DNA from: Myceligenerans salitolerans
GTDB lineage: Bacteria; Actinomycetota; Actinomycetes; Actinomycetales; Cellulomonadaceae
Direction of reading: 5' to 3'
DNA length: 64,000 bases
Assembly (NCBI RefSeq): GCF_017349295.1
Contig: NZ_JAFMPK010000019.1
Location: forward strand, 124,001-188,000
Shown here: positions 22,302-33,892 of the stretch, one piece after another
How positions within the stretch are numbered: position 1 is the first letter of the stretch
Layout: the number at the start of each line of letters is the position of its first letter
The notes under the pieces: model-generated
Told to the model about the DNA's origin: nothing
The model's database searches: none
Seen by the model: only the letters and a program-made list of their open reading frames with translations
Translations under genes and position numbers: made by a program

Positions 22302-24209
22302 ATGAGCACCTCGACGCAGAACACGAGCACCGCCGGGGACGACGGCGGGACCCCGGGGCCACGCGAGGCGGATCCGCTCCGGGACGACGACCTGCTGATC
22401 GCCCGCGCGGAGGCGTGGATCGCCGCCGACGTGGACGACGCCGACCGTGCCGAACTGCGGAGCCTGCTCGCCCGGACCGCCGAGCCGCACCTGCGCCGGA
22501 CGGCGGTCGCGGAGCTCCGCGACCGGTTCTCCGGGCCGCTGGAGTTCGGCACCGCGGGGCTGCGCGGCGCGATGGCCGCCGGCCCGCACCGGATGAACCG
22601 GGCGGTCGTCGTCACGGCGGCCGCGGGCCTGGGCGCGTATCTCACGTCCGCCGTCGCGGACGCGCCCCGTGTCGTCGTCGGCTACGACGCACGGCACCGG
22701 TCGGCCGACTTCGCGCGGGACACCGCCGCCGTGCTGACCGCCGCCGGCGTCGAGGTCGCGGTCCTGCCCGCTGCGCTGCCGACACCGGTGCTCGCGTTCG
22801 CCGTCCGTCATCTCGACGCCGACGCCGGCGTGATGGTGACCGCGAGCCACAACCCCGCCGCCGACAACGGCTACAAGGTCTATCTCGGCGGGCGCGTGGT
22901 CACGGACGCCGGACAGGGCGCGCAGATCGTGCCGCCGTACGACGCGCGGATCGCCGCGGAGATCGCCCGCGTGTCCGCCGCACCGGGCGGGGCGTCCTCC
23001 GTGCCGCGCGCCACGGACGGCTGGACGGTGCTGGGCACCGAGATCCACGAGGCGTACCTGCGGCGGGTCGCGTCCCTCCACGATCCCGACCTGCACATCC
23101 GCGACGTGCACGCGCCTCGCCTGGTACCGGCCGCGGACCCTCGCACCGCCGTCGCCGTCCCGGACGACTACACGGGGCCGCCGCCGCTGCGGATCATCAC
23201 GACGTCGTTGCACGGCGTCGGCGGGAGGACGCTGGGACGGGTGCTCGCGGACGCGGGTTTCACGGACGTGGTCCCCGTGGAGGAGCAGCTCGACCCGGAC
23301 CCGGCGTTCCCCACGGTGCGGTTCCCGAACCCGGAGGAGAAGGGCGCCCTCGATCTCGCGCTGTCGATGGCGTCCGATCTCGGGGCCGACCTCGTCATCG
23401 CGAACGACCCCGACGCCGACCGCTGCGCCGTCGCCGTGCGCGACCCGGACTGGGGCACCCACCAGGGCACGGAGACGGCGGCGTCGCACGGCTGGCGGAT
23501 GCTCACCGGCGACCAGGTCGGGGCCCTGCTCGGCTGGGACGCCGCCCAGCGCACGTCGTCCGGCACCCTGGCGTGCTCGATCGTGTCGTCCCGCGTGCTC
23601 GCGCGGATCGCCGAGCGGCACGGACTGCGCCACGCGACCACGCTGACCGGGTTCAAGTGGATCTCCCGTACGCCGGACCTGGTCTTCGGGTACGAGGAGG
23701 CGCTCGGGTACTGCGTCGACCCGGAGGCCGTCCGGGACAAGGACGGCCTGTCGGCCGCGCTGCGTGTGGCGCTGCTCGCCGAGCGGCTCAAGGAGTCGGG
23801 GCGCACGCTCCGGGACGCCCTGGACGACATCGCACGTGCCTGCGGCCTGTACAGCACCGGACAGCTCGCGGCACGGTTCGACGACCTCGCCCGTATCCCG
23901 GAGGCGATGGCGACGCTGCGGGCCGCGCCCCCGGCGGAGCTGGACGGTGCGCCGGTGACCGAGGTCGTCGATCTCACGGCGGGCACGAACGGCCTGCCCC
24001 CCACCGACGGCGTCGTGCTGACGGCAGCGGACGACACCCGCGTGATCGTCCGGCCCAGCGGGACCGAACCCAAGGTGAAGTGCTACCTGGAGGTCGTGAC
24101 GCCGGTCGCGGCGGACGCGACCGCCGAGGACCTGGGCCGCGCCCGCGTCACCGCCCAGAAGCGCCTGGAACGTCTGCAGAAGGAGATGGCCGTCGCGCTC
24201 GGGCTCTGA
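22302..24209 (+). CDS. pmmB: Alpha-D-phosphohexomutase family enzyme (PmmB-like)
   Basis: 635-residue phosphosugar mutase, longer than the ~550 norm. The active-site phosphoserine is in [19 protein letters not shown] (~175-195). Metal ligands lie in [14 protein letters not shown] (~367-380). [10 protein letters not shown] and the C-terminal [14 protein letters not shown] phosphate site are intact. [17 protein letters not shown] is near the N-terminus. Annotated in mycobacteria as phosphomannomutase PmmB. Its 4-nt distance from the purine nucleoside phosphorylase suggests it may instead, or also, interconvert (deoxy)ribose-1- and -5-phosphate, since no deoB is seen here. That role is inference. 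Confidence 0.87.
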   Translation: MSTSTQNTSTAGDDGGTPGPREADPLRDDDLLIARAEAWIAADVDDADRAELRSLLARTAEPHLRRTAVAELRDRFSGPLEFGTAGLRGAMAAGPHRMNRAVVVTAAAGLGAYLTSAVADAPRVVVGYDARHRSADFARDTAAVLTAAGVEVAVLPAALPTPVLAFAVRHLDADAGVMVTASHNPAADNGYKVYLGGRVVTDAGQGAQIVPPYDARIAAEIARVSAAPGGASSVPRATDGWTVLGTEIHEAYLRRVASLHDPDLHIRDVHAPRLVPAADPRTAVAVPDDYTGPPPLRIITTSLHGVGGRTLGRVLADAGFTDVVPVEEQLDPDPAFPTVRFPNPEEKGALDLALSMASDLGADLVIANDPDADRCAVAVRDPDWGTHQGTETAASHGWRMLTGDQVGALLGWDAAQRTSSGTLACSIVSSRVLARIAERHGLRHATTLTGFKWISRTPDLVFGYEEALGYCVDPEAVRDKDGLSAALRVALLAERLKESGRTLRDALDDIARACGLYSTGQLAARFDDLARIPEAMATLRAAPPAELDGAPVTEVVDLTAGTNGLPPTDGVVLTAADDTRVIVRPSGTEPKVKCYLEVVTPVAADATAEDLGRARVTAQKRLERLQKEMAVALGL

Positions 24210-24222
24210 GGAGACCGGAGCA

Positions 24223-24262
24223 CGACCGCCGGAGTGGTTGCCGCGACCGCCGGAGTGGTTGC
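24223..24262. repeat. Two direct copies of a 19-bp sequence
   Basis: The 19-mer CGACCGCCGGAGTGGTTGC occurs at 24223-24241 and 24244-24262, period 21 bp (two helical turns). It lies in the rmlA leader/promoter region, so it could be a two-site regulator target. Confidence 0.6.
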
Positions 24263-24294
24263 ACACCACGCCGGGCATGGAAGGATCGGGGACC

Positions 24295-25158
24295 ATGCGC
24301 GGAATCATCCTGGCCGGCGGGTCCGGGACCCGGCTGCACCCGATCACGCTCGGGGTCAGCAAGCAACTGGTCCCCGTCTACGACAAACCGATGATCTACT
24401 ACCCTCTGTCCACGCTGATCCTCGCGGGGATCCGGGACATCCTGGTGATCACCACCCCGCACGACGCCGGCCAGTTCCAGCGGCTGCTCGGCGACGGTTC
24501 GCAGTTCGGCATCAACCTGCAGTACACGGTCCAGACGGCGCCGGACGGGCTGGCCCAGGCATTCGTGCTGGGTGAGGGATTCATCGGCGGCGACGCGGCC
24601 GCACTCGTGCTCGGCGACAACATCTTCTACGGCCCGGGGCTCGGGTCCCAGCTGACCCGGTTCTCCGGCATCGACGGCGGCGCGGTGTTCGCCTACCGCG
24701 TCGCGGACCCGACGGCGTACGGCGTCGTCGAGTTCGACGACGCCGGCCGCGCCCTCTCGCTCGAGGAGAAGCCGGCCCGGCCACGGTCGAGCTACGCGGT
24801 GCCGGGACTGTACTTCTACGACAACGACGTGGTGGAGATCGCGAAGAGCCTGCGCCCGTCGGCCCGCGGCGAGTACGAGATCACCGACGTCAACCGCCAC
24901 TACCTGGAGCGGGACAAGCTGCGCGTCGAGGTCCTGCCGCGGGGCACGGCCTGGCTCGACACCGGCACGTTCGACTCGCTCCTGGAGGCCTCGGACTTCG
25001 TCCGGACGATCGAGCGCCGCCAGGGGCTCAAGATCGGCGCCCCGGAGGAGGTCGCGTGGCGCCGCGGCTTCCTCACGGACGAGGAGCTGCGCGCCCGCGC
25101 GGAGAAGCTGACGAAGTCCGGCTACGGGCGGTACCTGCTGGGGCTGCTGGACGAGTAG
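24295..25158 (+). CDS. rmlA: Glucose-1-phosphate thymidylyltransferase
   Basis: First step of dTDP-L-rhamnose synthesis: dTTP + glucose-1-P to dTDP-glucose. 287 residues, the normal length. Visible: [54 protein letters not shown] with the metal Asp, [16 protein letters not shown], and [21 protein letters not shown] 24295 has AAGGA upstream and matches the conserved N-terminus; an upstream start at 24238 is open but not conserved. It converges on rmlD and overlaps it by 37 bp. Confidence 0.95.
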   Translation: MRGIILAGGSGTRLHPITLGVSKQLVPVYDKPMIYYPLSTLILAGIRDILVITTPHDAGQFQRLLGDGSQFGINLQYTVQTAPDGLAQAFVLGEGFIGGDAAALVLGDNIFYGPGLGSQLTRFSGIDGGAVFAYRVADPTAYGVVEFDDAGRALSLEEKPARPRSSYAVPGLYFYDNDVVEIAKSLRPSARGEYEITDVNRHYLERDKLRVEVLPRGTAWLDTGTFDSLLEASDFVRTIERRQGLKIGAPEEVAWRRGFLTDEELRARAEKLTKSGYGRYLLGLLDE

Positions 25159-26033
25159 GCGCCGGGGCCGAGCACCTCGGCCGCGGCCTTCTCCCAGCGC
25201 TCCGCCCAGTCGCCGATCGGGGTGACGCCGGCCTCGACCAGGGCACCGTGGGAGAGCACCGAGTACGCCGGCCGCGGCGCGGGGCGCGGGAAGGCGTCGG
25301 TGGTCGTCGGCTCCAGCGTCACAACGCTCCCCGTGGCCGCGACGACGCGTTCCGTGAAGCCGAACCAGGACACCTGTCCCGAGGACGTCCCGTGGTACGT
25401 CCCGGCCGGGACGTCCGCGTCGACGAGCCGCACGACGAGGTCCGCGAGGTCACGCGTCCACGTGGGCTGCCCCACCTGGTCGGCCACGACGTCCAGGTGG
25501 TCCCTCTCGGCGGCGAGGCGCGCCATCGTGCGCGGGAAGCAGTTCCCACCGGCACCGTACAGCCACGCCGTGCGCACGATCAGGGCATCGGCCGCCTCCG
25601 TGCGTACCGCCCACTCCCCCGCGGCCTTGGTGCGTCCGTAGGCCGACCGGGGCGCGACCGGCGCGTGCTCCGCGTAGGGCGCCGTCGCGGCACCGTCGAA
25701 CACGTAGTCCGTGGAGATCTGGACCAGGCGGGCGCCCGCCGTCGTGCAGCCCCGGGCCAGGTTGGCCGCCCCCACGGCGTTCACGGCGAACGCGTCCGCC
25801 TCGTGGGCCTCGGCGTCGTCGACGGCCGTCCAGGCGGCGCAGTTCACCACGACGTCGTAGCCGCTCACCGCGCGCGCTGCGACGGCGGGGTCGCGGACGT
25901 CGAGCCCGGTGCTCCGGCCCACGCCGTCCACCTCACGCCCCGCGGACCGGATCACCTCGACCATGTCCTGTCCGAGCATCCCTGCGGCCCCGACCACCAG
26001 CCATCGTTCCCCGACGCCACGCCTTGGTTCCAT
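25122..26033 (-). CDS. rmlD: dTDP-4-dehydrorhamnose reductase
   Basis: Last step of dTDP-L-rhamnose synthesis, NAD(P)H reduction of the 4-keto group. 303-residue short-chain dehydrogenase: [18 protein letters not shown] (Rossmann glycine motif), [24 protein letters not shown], and YGRTKAAGE with the catalytic Tyr/Lys. The last 12 residues lie antisense to the end of rmlA, a 37-bp convergent overlap. ATG 26033 is leaderless, with TAGGAT 7 nt upstream. It is divergent from rmlC. Confidence 0.93.
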   Translation of the reverse strand: MEPRRGVGERWLVVGAAGMLGQDMVEVIRSAGREVDGVGRSTGLDVRDPAVAARAVSGYDVVVNCAAWTAVDDAEAHEADAFAVNAVGAANLARGCTTAGARLVQISTDYVFDGAATAPYAEHAPVAPRSAYGRTKAAGEWAVRTEAADALIVRTAWLYGAGGNCFPRTMARLAAERDHLDVVADQVGQPTWTRDLADLVVRLVDADVPAGTYHGTSSGQVSWFGFTERVVAATGSVVTLEPTTTDAFPRPAPRPAYSVLSHGALVEAGVTPIGDWAERWEKAAAEVLGPGAYSSSSPSRYRP

Positions 26034-26040
26034 ACGTATG

Positions 26041-26050
26041 ATCCTAGGGT
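26041..26050. promoter_or_regulatory. Overlapping divergent -10 boxes (rmlD/rmlC)
   Basis: ATCCTAGGGT reads TAGGAT on the minus strand (26041-26046, 7 nt before rmlD) and TAGGGT on the plus strand (26045-26050, toward rmlC). Two polymerases could not use both at once. Confidence 0.45.
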
Positions 26051-26719
26051 CCGACGTCCCTTCCCCACCTCCGCCACGTGGGATCGTCCCGGCCCCGAGG
26101 AGTTTTCATGCAGTACCGCGAGCTGTCCGTGCCCGGCGCGTTCGAGATCACCCCGAAGCAGTTCGGCGACGCCCGCGGTCTCTTCCTGGAGGCGTTCAAG
26201 GCGGGCCCGTTCGCGGACGCCGTCGGGCACTCCTTCGACCTGCAGCAGGCCAACTGCTCCGTCTCCGCGGCCGGGGTGCTGCGCGGCATCCACTTCGCGG
26301 ACGTCCCGCCGAGCCAGGCCAAGTACGTGCAGTGCCTGCGCGGCGCGGTGCTCGACGTCGTCGTGGACGTCCGCGTCGGTTCGCCGACCTTCGGCCGGTG
26401 GGACGGCGTGCTGCTCGACGACGTCGACCGCCGCTCCGTGTACCTGTCCGAGGGCCTCGGCCACGCCTTCATGTCCCTGGAGGACGACTCCACGGTCATG
26501 TACCTCTGCTCGGCCGGCTACGCACCCGAGCGCGAGCACGGCATCCACCCGCTGGACCCCACCGTCGGCATCGACTGGCCGACGACGGCCCGCGACGGAA
26601 GCCCCCTCTCCCCGCAGCTCTCACCAAAGGACGAGTCCGCCCCCACCCTCGCCGAGGCGGAAGCCAACGGCCTCCTCCCCACCATGGAAGCAGTCAGCAG
26701 CTACCTGGCGACCAGGCGG

Positions 26720-29089
<2,370 letters not shown>

Positions 29090-29095
29090 GCGGCC

Positions 29096-29101
29096 ATAGT
29101 A
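29096..29101 (-). promoter_or_regulatory. Leaderless -10 box TACTAT (ugd)
   Basis: TACTAT on the minus strand, 6 nt before the ATG at 29089. Confidence 0.55.
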
Positions 29102-29205
29102 GAGGCTGAGCGCGAGCGGGACGCCGGGCTTCACCCGAGGACCAGAAGCTCACCGCAGGGACTTCTCACCGAGCACCCGGCGTGCAAGGTGTCCGGCACG
29201 GCGGA

Positions 29206-29226
29206 CCGCCGCCGGACCGGCGGCGG
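29206..29226 (-). terminator. 8-bp GC hairpin after deoC
   Basis: CCGCCGCC-GGACC-GGCGGCGG, about 16 nt after the deoC stop, before ugd. There is no T-tract. Confidence 0.4.
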
Positions 29227-29241
29227 TTCGCCTCGGCCGGA

Positions 29242-29955
29242 TCAGTAGCCGCCGCCGGCCGGCACGGCGCCGCCGGCCGGTACCGCGCCGCCGTCGTACC
29301 CGTCCAGCACCGCGCCCGTACCCGACAGGCCCAGCCGCGTCGCGCCGGCGTCGATCATCCGGAGTGCCGTGCCGAGGTCCCGGATGCCGCCGGACGCCTT
29401 GACGCCGAGCCGCCCGCCGACGGTCCTCGCCATGAGCGAGACCGCCTCGACGGACGCGCCGCCCGTGGGGTGGAAACCGGTGGACGTCTTGACGAAGTCG
29501 GCGCCGGACGCCTCGGCGGCCTCGCACGCGGCGACGATCTGGTCGTCGGTCAGGGCCGCGGACTCGATGATCACCTTGAGCAGGCGTCCTTCGGGAACGG
29601 CGGCCCGGACGGTGGCGATGTCGGCGCGGACGTCGTCGAACAGTCCGGCCCGCACGGCGCCGACGTCGATCACCATGTCGACCTCGTCCGCGCCCTCGGA
29701 CACGGCACGGGCGGCCTCGGCCGCCTTCACCTCGCTGACATGTTTCCCCGACGGGAACCCGCACACCGTGGCGACCGCGAGCCGCCCGGCCGCGGCCTCG
29801 CGCGCGTGGGCCACGAACGTCGGCGACACGCACACGGAGAACACCCCGAGCCGGGCGCCCTCCTCGACGAGCGCGGTGACGTCGTCGGCCGTCGCCTCCG
29901 GCTTGAGCAGGGTGTGGTCGACGGTGGCGGCGAGCGCCGCACGGTCCAGGGTCAT
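29242..29955 (-). CDS. deoC: Deoxyribose-phosphate aldolase
   Basis: Cleaves 2-deoxyribose-5-phosphate to glyceraldehyde-3-phosphate and acetaldehyde, the end of deoxynucleoside breakdown. 237 residues. Visible: [56 protein letters not shown] with the Schiff-base Lys, and [23 protein letters not shown]. The C-terminus carries a short [16 protein letters not shown] duplication. ATG 29955 has GGAG at 6-nt spacing. Context with PNP, deoA, cdd and add fits nucleoside catabolism. Confidence 0.93.
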   Translation of the reverse strand: MTLDRAALAATVDHTLLKPEATADDVTALVEEGARLGVFSVCVSPTFVAHAREAAAGRLAVATVCGFPSGKHVSEVKAAEAARAVSEGADEVDMVIDVGAVRAGLFDDVRADIATVRAAVPEGRLLKVIIESAALTDDQIVAACEAAEASGADFVKTSTGFHPTGGASVEAVSLMARTVGGRLGVKASGGIRDLGTALRMIDAGATRLGLSGTGAVLDGYDGGAVPAGGAVPAGGGY

Positions 29956-30013
29956 CGTTGCTCCGTTCCGCACCGCTCCGAGGCCTCCCGTACGCCCGGC
30001 GTCCGGTACCTCG

Positions 30014-31105
30014 TCAGAGCTGTGCCCTTTCGATCTTCTGGAAGCCGGGCACGATCACCTGCTCGACGAGCGTGCGCCGTTCGTCGTGGTGCACGAAGGC
30101 GCTCCACGCCGCGGCCACGGTGACGTCGAGCAGGTCCTCGAGGGTCCAGCCGGCTTCGGTGTTCAGGAGCATCATCTCGCGGGTCATGGAGGTGCGGGAC
30201 ATCAGGCGGTTGTCCGTGTTGAGCGTCACGGCGAAGTCGAGCTCCTTGAGGCGCGTGATCGGGTGGGCGGCGACGGACTCCGCGGCTCCCGTCTGCGTGT
30301 TGGACACCGGGCACACCTCGAGGGGGATCTGCTGGTCGCGCACCCAGTGGGCCACGGGCCCCAGCTCGGCGGGCGCGTCGCCGGGGCCGAACGTGATGTC
30401 GTCGGCGATCCGGACGCCGTGCCCGAGCCGCAGCGCCTGCCCGGTGTGCAGGGCCTCGGCGACGGAGTCGACGCCGGCCGCCTCGCCGGCGTGGATCGTC
30501 ACCGGCACCTGGTGGGCGGCGAGATGCCGCCACACGCCGTCGTGCCGTCCGGGCGGGAAGCCGTCCTCCGGCCCGGCGAGGTCGAAGCCGAGGACTCCGT
30601 CGCCCGCCAGGGCGATCGCCAGGTCGGCGACCTCCGTCCAGCGGTCGGCCTGTCGCATGGCGGTGAGGATCTGCCCGGCGCGGATGGTGCGGCCGTCGGC
30701 GGCCGCGCGCGCGACCCCGTCGTCGATCCCGGTCTGCACGGCCTCGACGGCCTGGGTCATCGTCAGCCCGCGTTCGAGGTGCTGTTCCGGTGCCCAGCGC
30801 AGTTCGGCGTGCACGACGCCGTCGGCGGCGAGGTCGAGGACCGCCTCGCGGGCGACGCGCTCCAGGGCCTCGGCGGTCTGCATGACGGCGACGGTGTGCG
30901 CGAACGTCTCGAGGTAGCGGACCAGCGAGTGGGAGTCGGCCGCCCTCGCGAACCAGTCCGCGAGCCCGGCCGGCGCGGCGGGCAGCTCGTGACCGACGGC
31001 GTCGGCCAGCTCGCTGACGGTGCCGGGTCGCAGCCCCCCGTCGAGGTGGTCGTGGAGCAGGACCTTGGGCAGCGCCTGGATGGTGTCGACGCCGAGATGT
31101 GTCAT
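30014..31105 (-). CDS. add: Adenosine deaminase
   Basis: Deaminates (deoxy)adenosine to (deoxy)inosine in purine salvage. 363 residues. Zinc ligands and catalytic residues are visible: [15 protein letters not shown] (HxH), [12 protein letters not shown] (His and catalytic Glu), [10 protein letters not shown] (catalytic His region), and [10 protein letters not shown] (Asp ligand). Its inosine product feeds the PNP encoded nearby. ATG 31105 is leaderless, with TAGGTT 7 nt upstream; the longer frame to 31156 is unsupported. It is divergent from the iron-regulated gene. Confidence 0.93.
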   Translation of the reverse strand: MTHLGVDTIQALPKVLLHDHLDGGLRPGTVSELADAVGHELPAAPAGLADWFARAADSHSLVRYLETFAHTVAVMQTAEALERVAREAVLDLAADGVVHAELRWAPEQHLERGLTMTQAVEAVQTGIDDGVARAAADGRTIRAGQILTAMRQADRWTEVADLAIALAGDGVLGFDLAGPEDGFPPGRHDGVWRHLAAHQVPVTIHAGEAAGVDSVAEALHTGQALRLGHGVRIADDITFGPGDAPAELGPVAHWVRDQQIPLEVCPVSNTQTGAAESVAAHPITRLKELDFAVTLNTDNRLMSRTSMTREMMLLNTEAGWTLEDLLDVTVAAAWSAFVHHDERRTLVEQVIVPGFQKIERAQL

Positions 31106-31112
31106 GCCGTCC

Positions 31113-31118
31113 AACCTA
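31113..31118 (-). promoter_or_regulatory. Leaderless -10 box TAGGTT (add)
   Basis: TAGGTT on the minus strand, 7 nt before the ATG at 31105. Confidence 0.5.
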
Positions 31119-31173
31119 CCTACCCGGCGGCCTCGTCGTCCGGCGGACGGCTCCACACCCGCCGGGCGACAAA

Positions 31174-31192
31174 AGAGGTTAGGCTTGCCTCA
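31174..31192. promoter_or_regulatory. Iron box (DtxR/IdeR operator)
   Basis: AGAGGTTAGGCTTGCCTCA matches 15 of 19 positions of the DtxR/IdeR consensus (TWAGGTWAGSCTWACCTWA). It covers the -10 box TAGGCT (31180-31185), so iron-loaded repressor would block the siderophore-interacting gene. Confidence 0.7.
31180..31185 (+). promoter_or_regulatory. -10 box TAGGCT (SIP gene)
   Basis: TAGGCT, 9 nt upstream of the ATG at 31195, embedded in the iron box. Confidence 0.5.
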
Positions 31193-31194
31193 CT

Positions 31195-31995
31195 ATGCAG
31201 ATCGCTGAGATCCCCACCGCCCGGAAGTCGCGCACCCCCGTCACCGCCACCGTCACGGCCGTCCGGCGTCTCACGCCGCACATGGTCCGCGTGACGCTGG
31301 GCGGCGAGGCGCTCGCGGCCGTCGATCCCGGGCCGTTCACGGACCGGTACATCAAGATCGTGCTCGGCCCCCCGCCCGCGCCCGGGGGGCGTCCCCTGGT
31401 GCGGACCTACACGATCCGCAGGGTGCACGGCGAGGGCTGGGACATCGACGTGGTCGAGCACGGCGACGGGTACGGCGGGCCGTGGGCCGGCCGGGTCCGG
31501 CCGGGCGACCAGGTGTCCTTCCTCGGCCCGGGCGGCGACTACGTGCCGTCCGCGGACGCTCCCTGGCATCTGCTCGTGGGTGACGAGTCGGCGCTGCCCG
31601 CGATCGCGGCGGCGTGCGAGGCCCTGCCGCACTCCGCCCGGGCGCACGCGTTCGTGGAGGTCGCCGGGCCTCAGGAGCGGCAGGAGCTCGTGTCCGACGG
31701 CGACCTGCGCGTCACCTGGGTGTACCGCGACGGAGGCCCCGGGCTCTTCGAGACGGTCCGCACCGCCCACGAGGCGGGTGCGCTGCCCGGTGGCATCCCT
31801 CACGCCTTCCTGCACGGCGAGGCCGGCTGCGTTCGCGACCTGCGCCGCTGGGCCCGCGCGGAGCTCGGGATCCCCCGCGAGCTGCTGTCGGCGTCGGGCT
31901 ACTGGAAGAAGGGGCGCGACGACGAGGGCTGGCGCGCGGAGAAGCCCGCCTGGCGCGCCGCCGTCGAGCAGGACGACGCGGCGCTGACGCGCTGA
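31195..31995 (+). CDS. Siderophore-interacting protein (ferric-siderophore reductase)
   Basis: 266-residue SIP-family flavoprotein that takes iron from ferric siderophores in the cytosol using NAD(P)H. Visible: the FAD-binding barrel with RTYTIRRVHGEGWDIDVV (RxYTxR FAD motif, ~65-85), GPWAGRVRPGDQVSFLGPGG, DESALPAIAAACEALPHSA (start of the NAD(P)H-binding domain), and FLHGEAGCVRDLRRW with SGYWKKGRDDEGW near the C-terminus, typical of SIP. It starts at ATG 31195 under an iron box. No siderophore biosynthesis or uptake gene is next to it. Confidence 0.92.
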   Translation: MQIAEIPTARKSRTPVTATVTAVRRLTPHMVRVTLGGEALAAVDPGPFTDRYIKIVLGPPPAPGGRPLVRTYTIRRVHGEGWDIDVVEHGDGYGGPWAGRVRPGDQVSFLGPGGDYVPSADAPWHLLVGDESALPAIAAACEALPHSARAHAFVEVAGPQERQELVSDGDLRVTWVYRDGGPGLFETVRTAHEAGALPGGIPHAFLHGEAGCVRDLRRWARAELGIPRELLSASGYWKKGRDDEGWRAEKPAWRAAVEQDDAALTR

Positions 31996-32038
31996 GAGCG
32001 CTCGTCGACGGCACGGACGCGCACGTCGAGATCTGAGG

Positions 32039-33352
32039 TCACGCGACCCGGTCGAGGATCAGCCTTCCCGGGGCGGCCGCGGCGGCCGCCTCAGCAGTTC
32101 CGTGCGGCGCCACCTCCCATGCGCCCTCCAGCGCCTGCCGGGCGCGAGCGAAGCGCTCAGGGGTGTCGGTGTGCAGCGTCATCACGGGCTGGCCGGCCCT
32201 CACCCGGTCGCCCGGCTTCGCGTGCAGCTGGACGCCCGCCGCGGCTTGCACCGGATCCTCCTTGCGGGCACGTCCCGCCCCGAGCCGCCACGCGGCGACT
32301 CCCACGGCGTAGGCGTCGAGGCGGGTCAGCACGCCGTCCTCCCCGGCCACGACCGTCTCCGTCTCCTTCGCCACCTCGAGCCTCGCGTCCGGGTCACCGC
32401 CCTGCGCGGCGATCATGCGCCGCCAGGTGTCCATGGCGCGCCCGTCGGCGAGCGCTGCCCGCACCTCGTCGGCGCCGGCCGGCCGGCCGGCCCCCGCCAG
32501 CATCTCGACGGCGAGCGCGACGGTCAGCTCGACGACGTCCGCCGGGCCACCGCCGGCGAGCACCTCGACCGACTCGGCCACCTCGAGCGCGTTCCCGGCC
32601 GTGAGCCCGAGCGGCACCGACATGTCGGTCAGCAACGCCACGGTGCGCACGCCCGCGTCGGTCCCGAGGTCCACCATCGTCCGGGCGAGCTCGCGCGCCT
32701 GCGGCAGGGACTTCATGAACGCGCCCGAGCCCACCTTCACGTCGAGCACGAGCGCGCCGGTGCCTTCCGCGATCTTCTTCGACATGATGGAGCTGGCGAT
32801 GAGCGGGATCGACTCGACGGTGCCGGTGACGTCGCGCAGCGCGTAGAGCTTGCGGTCCGCGGGAGCCAGGCCCGACCCGGCCGCGCAGATCACCGCGCCG
32901 ACGTCCTCGAGCTGCGCGACGGTCTCGTCGTTGGACAGCGCGGCCCGCCAGCCGGGGATCGACTCGAGCTTGTCCAGCGTGCCGCCGGTGTGCCCCAGCC
33001 CGCGCCCCGAGAGCTGCGGCACCGCCACGCCGAACGACGCGACCAGCGGCGCCAGCGGCAGCGTGATCTTGTCCCCGACACCGCCGGTGGAGTGCTTGTC
33101 GGCGGTGGGGCGCGACAGGCCGGAGAAGTCCAGCCGCTCGCCGGAGGCGATCATCGCGCCGGTCCAGTGCGCCACCTCCGTACGCGACATCCCGTTCAGG
33201 AAGATCGCCATGGCCAGCGCCGACATCTGGTAGTCGGTGACGACCCCCCGGGTGTACGCGCCGACCACCCAGTCGATCTGCGCGCCGGACAGCGCCAGGC
33301 CGTCCCGCTTGGCGCGGATCACGTCCACGGCGTCGAACTGCTCGGTCGTCAT
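32039..33352 (-). CDS. deoA: Thymidine (pyrimidine-nucleoside) phosphorylase
   Basis: Phosphorolysis of thymidine/deoxyuridine (and perhaps uridine) to base plus (deoxy)ribose-1-phosphate. 437 residues. Visible: DFSGLSRPTADKHSTGGVGD with the phosphate-binding KHSTGGVGDK, LSGRGLGHTGGTLDKLESIPG, SSIMSKKIAEGTGALVLDVKVGSGAFM, and a C-terminal alpha/beta domain with QLHAKPGDRV. ATG 33352 overlaps the cdd stop by 4 bp, so it is the last gene of the bmp-ABC-cdd-deoA operon. It ends 44 bp from the convergent SIP gene. Confidence 0.94.
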   Translation of the reverse strand: MTTEQFDAVDVIRAKRDGLALSGAQIDWVVGAYTRGVVTDYQMSALAMAIFLNGMSRTEVAHWTGAMIASGERLDFSGLSRPTADKHSTGGVGDKITLPLAPLVASFGVAVPQLSGRGLGHTGGTLDKLESIPGWRAALSNDETVAQLEDVGAVICAAGSGLAPADRKLYALRDVTGTVESIPLIASSIMSKKIAEGTGALVLDVKVGSGAFMKSLPQARELARTMVDLGTDAGVRTVALLTDMSVPLGLTAGNALEVAESVEVLAGGGPADVVELTVALAVEMLAGAGRPAGADEVRAALADGRAMDTWRRMIAAQGGDPDARLEVAKETETVVAGEDGVLTRLDAYAVGVAAWRLGAGRARKEDPVQAAAGVQLHAKPGDRVRAGQPVMTLHTDTPERFARARQALEGAWEVAPHGTAEAAAAAAPGRLILDRVA

Positions 33353-33888
33353 GACGGTTCCTCTCCGTGGGCCTCACTGCCAAGGTCTCGCGCGGCGGGC
33401 GCCGCGGTGCCCGGGCCGGCAGCCGCCCGGCCGCCGTTCACCCGGGCCAGGTCCTCGGGTCCGAACGCCTGCGGCAGCACCTGATCCATGGTCAGCACGC
33501 CTCGCGGGGTGTCGACCAACAGGTCCGCGCCGCCGTGCTCCCACAGGAGCTGACGGCAGCGGCCGCAGGCCATGATCACCCGCCCGTCGGCGTCGCTACA
33601 GGTGAACGCGACGAGCCGGCCGCCGCCCGACATCGCCAGCGCGCTCACGAGCGAGCACTCGGCGCACAGCGTGACGCCGTACGCGGAGTTCTCCACGTTG
33701 GCACCGGTCAGCAGCCGTCCGTCGTCGGCCAGGGCGGCCGCCCCGACCGCGTACCCGGAGTACGGCGCGTAGGCGAACCGCAGGGCGTCGCGCGCCGCGG
33801 CCCGGAGCGCCGTCCAGTCGGGGCGAAGGGACCGGCCCGGAGCGCCGGACACGGGGTGCCCCGGGCCGTCGTCGTCGGTGGTGCTCAC
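33349..33888 (-). CDS. cdd: Cytidine deaminase
   Basis: Deaminates (deoxy)cytidine to (deoxy)uridine. 179 residues with a zinc site: GANVENSAYGVTLCAECSLVSA (Cys ligand with catalytic Glu just before) and ACGRCRQLLWE (paired Cys ligands). The catalytic core covers ~25-150. The 35-residue C-terminal extension is Ala/Gly-rich and not conserved. GTG 33888 is just after the permease stop, with AAGGG upstream. Its product is a substrate for DeoA, next in the operon. Confidence 0.92.
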   Translation of the reverse strand: MSTTDDDGPGHPVSGAPGRSLRPDWTALRAAARDALRFAYAPYSGYAVGAAALADDGRLLTGANVENSAYGVTLCAECSLVSALAMSGGGRLVAFTCSDADGRVIMACGRCRQLLWEHGGADLLVDTPRGVLTMDQVLPQAFGPEDLARVNGGRAAAGPGTAAPAARDLGSEAHGEEPS

Positions 33889-33892
33889 GGGA

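Noticed and set aside
22260-24362. Long minus-strand open frame opposite pmmB
   Set aside because: A high-GC shadow of the strongly conserved mutase; its translation has no recognisable family and is Arg/Gly-biased.
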